From: Calliphora vicina
Lineage: Eukaryota; Arthropoda; Insecta; Diptera; Calliphoridae
Assembly (NCBI RefSeq): GCF_958450345.1
Contig: NC_088780.1
Span: 95,554,226-95,618,225, forward strand
Direction of reading: 5' to 3'
Length of the DNA: 64,000 bases
Shown here: piece after piece, positions 58,797 to 64,000 of the stretch
How positions within the stretch are numbered: the first letter of the stretch is position 1
Layout: every line of letters begins with the position of its first letter
Position numbers and translations under genes: made by a program
The notes under the pieces: model-generated
What the model was told of the DNA's origin: nothing
What the model saw: only the letters and a program-made list of their open reading frames with translations
Databases searched by the model: none

Positions 58797-59384
58797 AAAT
58801 TTGTATCTTTTATTAACTTTTTGGCGAACTTTATGATTCTCTCTCTTTATTACAATAAATTATTCACATTTTTGTTAGTTTTAATAATTAAATTAAAAAT
58901 ATCTAGTTCTATATATAAAAGGATATATGCATTCTAAAAATACTAATATGTATTTTTAAAATTATTTTTGAACTTGTTCGTCCTTTTACTATAAAAATTG
59001 TCAAGAGCCTACTACTGTGTTTAGTTTTGAAAACTTTCACGAATGTTCTTGGATGTGCTCCAGCAAAATGTGTTGGAATATATGTAAGTATCTTGTTTTA
59101 CGCATACAAAAATTAATTCAAATATTTGTTTAATTCTATCACTTCGGTAAGTTGAAACAACTCTAGAACAAGAACTAGAATGTCAATATTTAACCAATGT
59201 ATTACCAGTGGCAAAGAACTGCTTCCTGAAAGATTTTATAGAATCTCTTTAGAATCAAAGTAGTGTTTTAAAGAACTAGTTCCAGCCAATTCCAAGGCTA
59301 TCATTGATGAATTTTAAGTCATTCCGATTACATTTATTCTCGAAATACTTTTTTTTTTAATTTTTAAAAAAATTGTTTTGGTAA
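58797..59384. other. no recognised feature
   Basis: AT-rich non-coding sequence. Confidence 0.35.
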
Positions 59385-59872
59385 AAGAATTTATGAAAAA
59401 GAAACTTTTTTGATGAAAAAAAATTCGGGTTAATAAATATTTTTCCCGATTTTGACCCATTGTAGGTCCAACTTACTATAGCCTTATATACATCGTTGCA
59501 ATGGACTTTGAAATATCTAGCATCAGATATCCATATTATCAAAATAGATCATATAGATCAAAAATAGGGCAAAAATCGAGGTTGTCCCGGTTTTTTCCTT
59601 ATATCTCAGCCATTTGTGGGCCGATTTTCTCGATTTTAAATAGCAACCGAGCCGGAAGAATTCCCGATATATTGATATATGAATAATGTATGTAAGTTAT
59701 TTGGGGGCTACGGAAAGTTTCAACATACAGACGGATATGGCTATATCGACATCGCTATTTATAAAGATCCTGAATATATATACTTTGTAGGGTCGCAAAT
59801 GAAAAATGTAGAAATCACAAACGGAATGACAAACTTATATATGCCCTTGCCACTCATGGCGAAGGGTATAAA
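59385..59872 (+). mobile_element. mini-me-like family B element
   Basis: Carries gacccattgtaggtccaact, gagccggaagaattcccgat, catacagacggatatggcta, ggaatgacaaacttatatat and the 3' hairpin gcccttgccactcatggcga with agggtata. The microsatellite position holds only one or two units. Confidence 0.85.
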
Positions 59873-62689
59873 AATAGTTAGTTATGAGGTTTAAATATTA
59901 CCTTCTTAAATTTCTTAAAGCATAACTAAATTTCATTTATCGTACATTTCTACCTTATTTTGTCCTCTGCAAATATTAAACTATTTCACAAAGCAAAATT
60001 CACAGATTGAAAATTAAGATTAGCATATTTCCACAATACTTGTACCATAAAATATCTTTGATTTTCTCAAATGTCTGGCGAGACACAATCTGATAGCCAA
60101 CCTTAACTAAACTTGAAATAAACTTCGTCGAAAATAAAACAAGTGGCTAATTTCAAATGGAAAAATAAGACATTTTTCTCAAGACAAGCGCCAGCAACCA
60201 AAATAGAATGAAAATACCTAAGGCTACATTTCACTTTGCTGTAAAGAAATAAAAACCATAAGGACACAACTTCAGCAAAGAAGTTATCACGAAGAAAAAA
60301 ATAGAAAACATTCCAAAAAGAGATTTCGAAATTAGTTGTTTCCTTGAATTAAAGCAATTCACGGTGTAGTGTAAGACGTTAAAAGAAAAGTTATTAAACA
60401 GAGACGAGGGGTCAACGATAAAAGGAAGAAGAAAATGATTATTCGCAAATGGAAATACTATAGAGGCAAGTTAAGGATTTCTATGTAAAAAAACGAATAA
60501 ACATTTTATTGTTAAAGGTATACAAGACGCTATTCATACCAAATACTTAAGTATTTTGTAGGTAAATTACCCAACGACTCTCCGTGTACTATTTATTTAG
60601 ACTTTGCCGCCTGTTGTTGTAAAGTGGCTTTTGATATTTGATTGCGCAATTGGGAGCAGGAAACTTTTCTTTTTAGTCCTCTACTTAGTTTTTGCTATAT
60701 TGGTCTTTATGGTGTTGAGTATGATTATTATTGCTCTTGTTGTTCTTATTATTGTTGTTTGCGTAGCTGCAAGTGAATTGAATATTGGTTTGGGAATTAT
60801 TTCACTTAAGCCATATTACAATATTTTCGGTAATTGCTAACGGTATTTTCGTGTTACCGTTTAATTTGCAAAACCTCCATTTTATTTGGAGCAAAAAAAA
60901 CATTTGATTAATTTTGTTGGAAACTTTTAATTTGCATTAAAAATGAAAACAACTTATGCAAGTATTTTGAAATTGTTTAATGGCAAACTTTAAAAATAAA
61001 CTTTTAATAATTAGAATAATAATGTATCAACAGTTAATTAACAAAATTTTTAAATATTTGTTAATTTAAAATCATAACAGATTCTAAATTTTCCAGCTGG
61101 TAATGAACAAGTTTTAGTTCAATTTGTCACTCTGACACTGATTTGTCCTAAGGGAATTTCATAATTTTTTTAAACAACTCTCATCGAATTTTTATTGGGA
61201 GTTATTTCTTCTTAAGCTTCACTGAATAAAAAATGATTTAGGCTCAAATCTTTTCTCCTTTCGGAAGTATCGAAAAACGGCTTCGCTCAGTAAAGATTTC
61301 TTTCATTGCCGCACAGTGTTTTAAAAACTTTTTTTTGGAAATAATTCGGTATCTTGGGAACTATTAAAGATATTGATTTACGTTTGTTCAGCTTCCTAGC
61401 GCTAATGGGAGCCAATACGTAGCCCCTCAAAGTTGGTCCCATAGGGTATGAAATTTTTTAAAAAAAATCTCCACAAATCATTATTCAATCTTCATTGAGT
61501 AATGCCTCCAATTCTTGCTCAAAACGTTTGCGAGCAGCAAGATTCGTCCAAAAGCAGGGAATTTTGGTACCATACGAATTGAAGCCGAAAGACCTTGACC
61601 TATAACCTGTTTAAATATATTTAGAATAAAGAGGCTGTTAAGTTTTGCCTCAACCGATTTATACTACTTCGACTAAGTACTTTTTGTTTAGATCGATGTC
61701 TGATAGCGTTAGACGCTTTTCTTTGGAACCTTGAGAGCCTCGAAATCCAGAAAGTGTAAAATAAGGCCACCCTAACTTTTTAGCGACCAATAGTTCTATG
61801 TTTTTCGGAATGAAAAAACTCCTTCTGTTGGTAGCACATCTAAACATCATTGAATGCCCCTAATATCATTAAAATTCTGCAAATAATTTAACACAAATTT
61901 TATAAAATGATTGCTCTCTTTAATACACTCAAGAGTTTCTTTTCTGTACTCTTTAAAATATCTTAGCCACAATTATTTTTATTACACTTTAATATTAGTA
62001 TAGTGTTCGAAATGAAAAATATTAAATGTGTTTTTAAAATTGTAAGTTCAAAATGTTTGATCATAAAATAATTATTGTCCAACTCTTGATTAGTATATTC
62101 AATACTCTTTTCTCTGCTCACCTGATCTCTTAACTGATTTTTTTTTTTGTTACACACGGAAAGAGACTTGTTTGTTGCCGGTAGTTAAACAAAATAAAAA
62201 CACAAAAAAATGGGTTCATTGTACCCGGTTTTTGTCATTTGTGTTTGTTGCTGTCTTTCTTTTTTTTATTTTATTTTCTTTTTTTTTTAATTTTTTTTTT
62301 GTTATTAATTTGCATTAAATCTAGGTTAAGTGCTTGTAGTAGTAAGTTTATTAACATTTTGATTTGATTGCTTATTTTTTGTGGATTTTGTATTTGAATT
62401 TTGTTATGAATCTTGTTTGTGCTTATAAATATGGCTAGTTAGATTATTTAATACTAAGACTAGTTTTTAAATATGTTAAATAATTAAAAAAAATGGAGTT
62501 TTCTCTTAACAAGTTAAAAAAATTTATACTAGATTTAAATCAAATAGAAATTACATCTTCTTTTGTATTTAATTGTAAAGTACACATGATAGAGTTTTGC
62601 TTTGTGACATACATATGCACTCTTTTATCGAAATTTTTCATATGACCTAAAAATTCAATATTTTTGAAAATTTTGATTTTATTTTGAAA
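59873..62689. other. no recognised gene
   Basis: AT-rich DNA with poly-T runs at 62255-62300. A foldback-type end (aaggccaccctaa near 61762-61774) and a few broken frames near 61500-61850 hint at an old transposon. The frame at 60604-60840 is hydrophobic by composition but lacks gene-like support. Confidence 0.4.
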
Positions 62690-63436
62690 AATATGCACAA
62701 CATTAATTTATTAAATGTGTTGGTCATTGTTAGTTACGACTTTTTCCAATCTTTCTGTCAACATATGATCTCCGAACCGAAATAACTGCTCATATTTTGA
62801 AGCCAAGAACGAATCAAGCAAAAATCGGATACTGAAGCGTATCCCAGAGAGAGCGTTCTGCATCGATCGAAGCAAATAGTAGACGGACGGGATATTGCCT
62901 GTACTATAAAGCGGTTGAGGAAGAACTTCCCAACCACTTAATTTTAAACACTTTTTAACAGGTATTGTCGTGATGGAATATTAAGCTTTCAATTCTGGCC
63001 GCATATTCTTGGTATTTCGGCCAATGCTCGCTTCAAACGAATCAGTTGTGTTCGGTATAGGTTCCCTGTGATAGTATGGCCAGATTTCAGCAGCTCATAA
63101 TATATAGGAAGCTTTTGGTCCCACCAAATACAAATTATTACCTTAGCGTCATGGTTATTTGAATTTGTTGTCGATTTTTGCGGGTTGGCCGAGCTTCACG
63201 TACGATCTCTTACGCTTCGGATTAATTGTTCATATTGGATTAATTGTTCATCGAAGTAATGATTCGGTGCAAAAATGATTTTCTTTTATAGCGTTCAATC
63301 ATCATTTCGAATGGTACCCAATTTTAATGCTTTTGGTGCTCGAAAATGTTTCGAAATTGCTGCTTATGTAGTTCCCATTGATTTTGCAAGCTCTTGTTGA
63401 GTTTTATAAGAATATGCCTCCAATTTTTGGTGTTTT
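62690..63436 (-). pseudogene. mariner (irritans-type) transposase relic
   Basis: On the - strand, broken frames read in order: a helix-turn-helix part (KTQQELAKSMGTT), NPKRKRSYVKLGQPAK, then WWDQKLPIYYELLKSGHTIT and YRTQLIRLKRALAEIPR, then YYLLRSMQNALS and SFLASKYEQL. These follow mariner transposases of the irritans type. The segment around the second catalytic Asp is degraded and several stops are present. Confidence 0.85.
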
Positions 63437-64000
63437 TTTTTTTTCTTAAATGTGAAAATCACCACCTCTAAACACGTTCACCATAAGCACTGTCACTTTG
63501 TTCGAACAGGTAGTCCATCTCCGTTTAAAATCGACCACACTTTTGGACACCTTTTTTGTGCTCTTCAATTCTTTTTTAACAAGATCCCAATATCTCTCTA
63601 CTGGCCTTAGCTCCAGGCAGTTTGGGGGATTTGCCTTTCTTGTACTACTCATTACCTTGCTTACAATAGTGACAGAATCCCAAAATCGGGCTAAAAATAA
63701 GTGCACACATCAAGAAGTCTTATGAATGGAAGCATCTTCTTTTGTAGACATTCCTTGATGTAAATTTCGGTATTTATGGAACCCTTTGTAACAAATGTTT
63801 GGCGTTTTTGTCGCAACTGCATATTGTTTGCCATGCCAAGAATTTTTTGGGAATATTTGCGGCTTTTGGTTTCTAAACATATCTACAACATTCCCTCTAG
63901 CATCAGAAATATAAAAATATTGACCCGGAAGCTGCGAAATGTTTTATGTTTTTAAACCTGTATTGGCTTTAACTTGTTGTACCAAATAGTCCGAGTACTG
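63437..64000 (-). pseudogene. Tc1-like transposase relic, runs off the edge
   Basis: The - strand reads ARFWDSVTIVSKVMSSTRKA, then NPPNCLELRPVERYWDLVKK and FKRRWTTCSNKVTVL, the C-terminal marks of a Tc1/IS630 transposase. Upstream sequence (63780-63960) matches the 15454-16843 element. Part of the gene lies beyond the window. Confidence 0.8.

Noticed and set aside
60604..60840. Hydrophobic 78-residue frame with possible membrane segments
   Set aside because: TTG-type start, T-rich composition explains the hydrophobicity, and no splice or homologous context supports it.
61490..61860. Possible mariner-like fragment on the - strand
   Set aside because: Only vague phrase similarity and no conserved catalytic block; kept as unassigned.

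Overview
The window is AT-rich eukaryotic DNA from an insect, most likely a calyptrate fly such as a blow fly. The evidence is GT-AG spliced genes with AATAAA signals, two genes whose best fit is to fly loci, and dense Diptera-type mobile DNA (mariner, Tc1-like, hAT, piggyBac-like, foldback and mini-me-like elements). No RNA gene or CRISPR array was seen. The species call is inference.

Two host genes can be assembled exon by exon. On the + strand, seven coding exons from 12081 to 23176 encode a 392-residue cAMP-dependent protein kinase catalytic subunit, probably Pka-C2. On the - strand, four coding exons from 49501 down to 35775 encode a 663-residue secreted serpin with a very acidic insertion, probably Spn100A. 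From memory both genes map to region 100A in Drosophila melanogaster, so the pair looks like a conserved neighbourhood. The genes converge, with about 12.6 kb between their 3' ends. They have no evident shared pathway: one is a cytoplasmic kinase, the other an extracellular protein.

Most other sequence is transposon debris, much of it inside the introns. 1-5740: foldback and mariner relics. 5743-11205: mini-me-like elements, one with a 368-bp TGTC array and one split by a 1.85-kb foldback. 12786-22400 (kinase intron): a piggyBac-like element with a small spliced acidic ORF, a hairpin MITE, a Tc1-like element, and RTE/SINE-like DNA broken by a second foldback. 24885-29125: a nest of at least five elements whose target duplications give the order of insertion. 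31975-33360: a foldback arm carrying a clean hAT-like insertion. 33963-35195: a 1.2-kb palindrome. 36282-41468 and 43045-49482 (serpin introns): mini-me-like copies, tandem and dispersed repeats, a LINE 3' end and a hairpin. 50140-64000: a composite TA-flanked element, a Transib-like element with 5-bp duplications, more mini-me-like copies, and mariner and Tc1-like transposase relics at the right edge.

The novel aspects are the terminal hairpins shared by the mini-me-like families, with paired changes in both stem strands; the twin insertions at one 9-bp target; the piggyBac-like element with a non-transposase spliced ORF; and the large near-perfect palindromes, which could feed endo-siRNA pathways.
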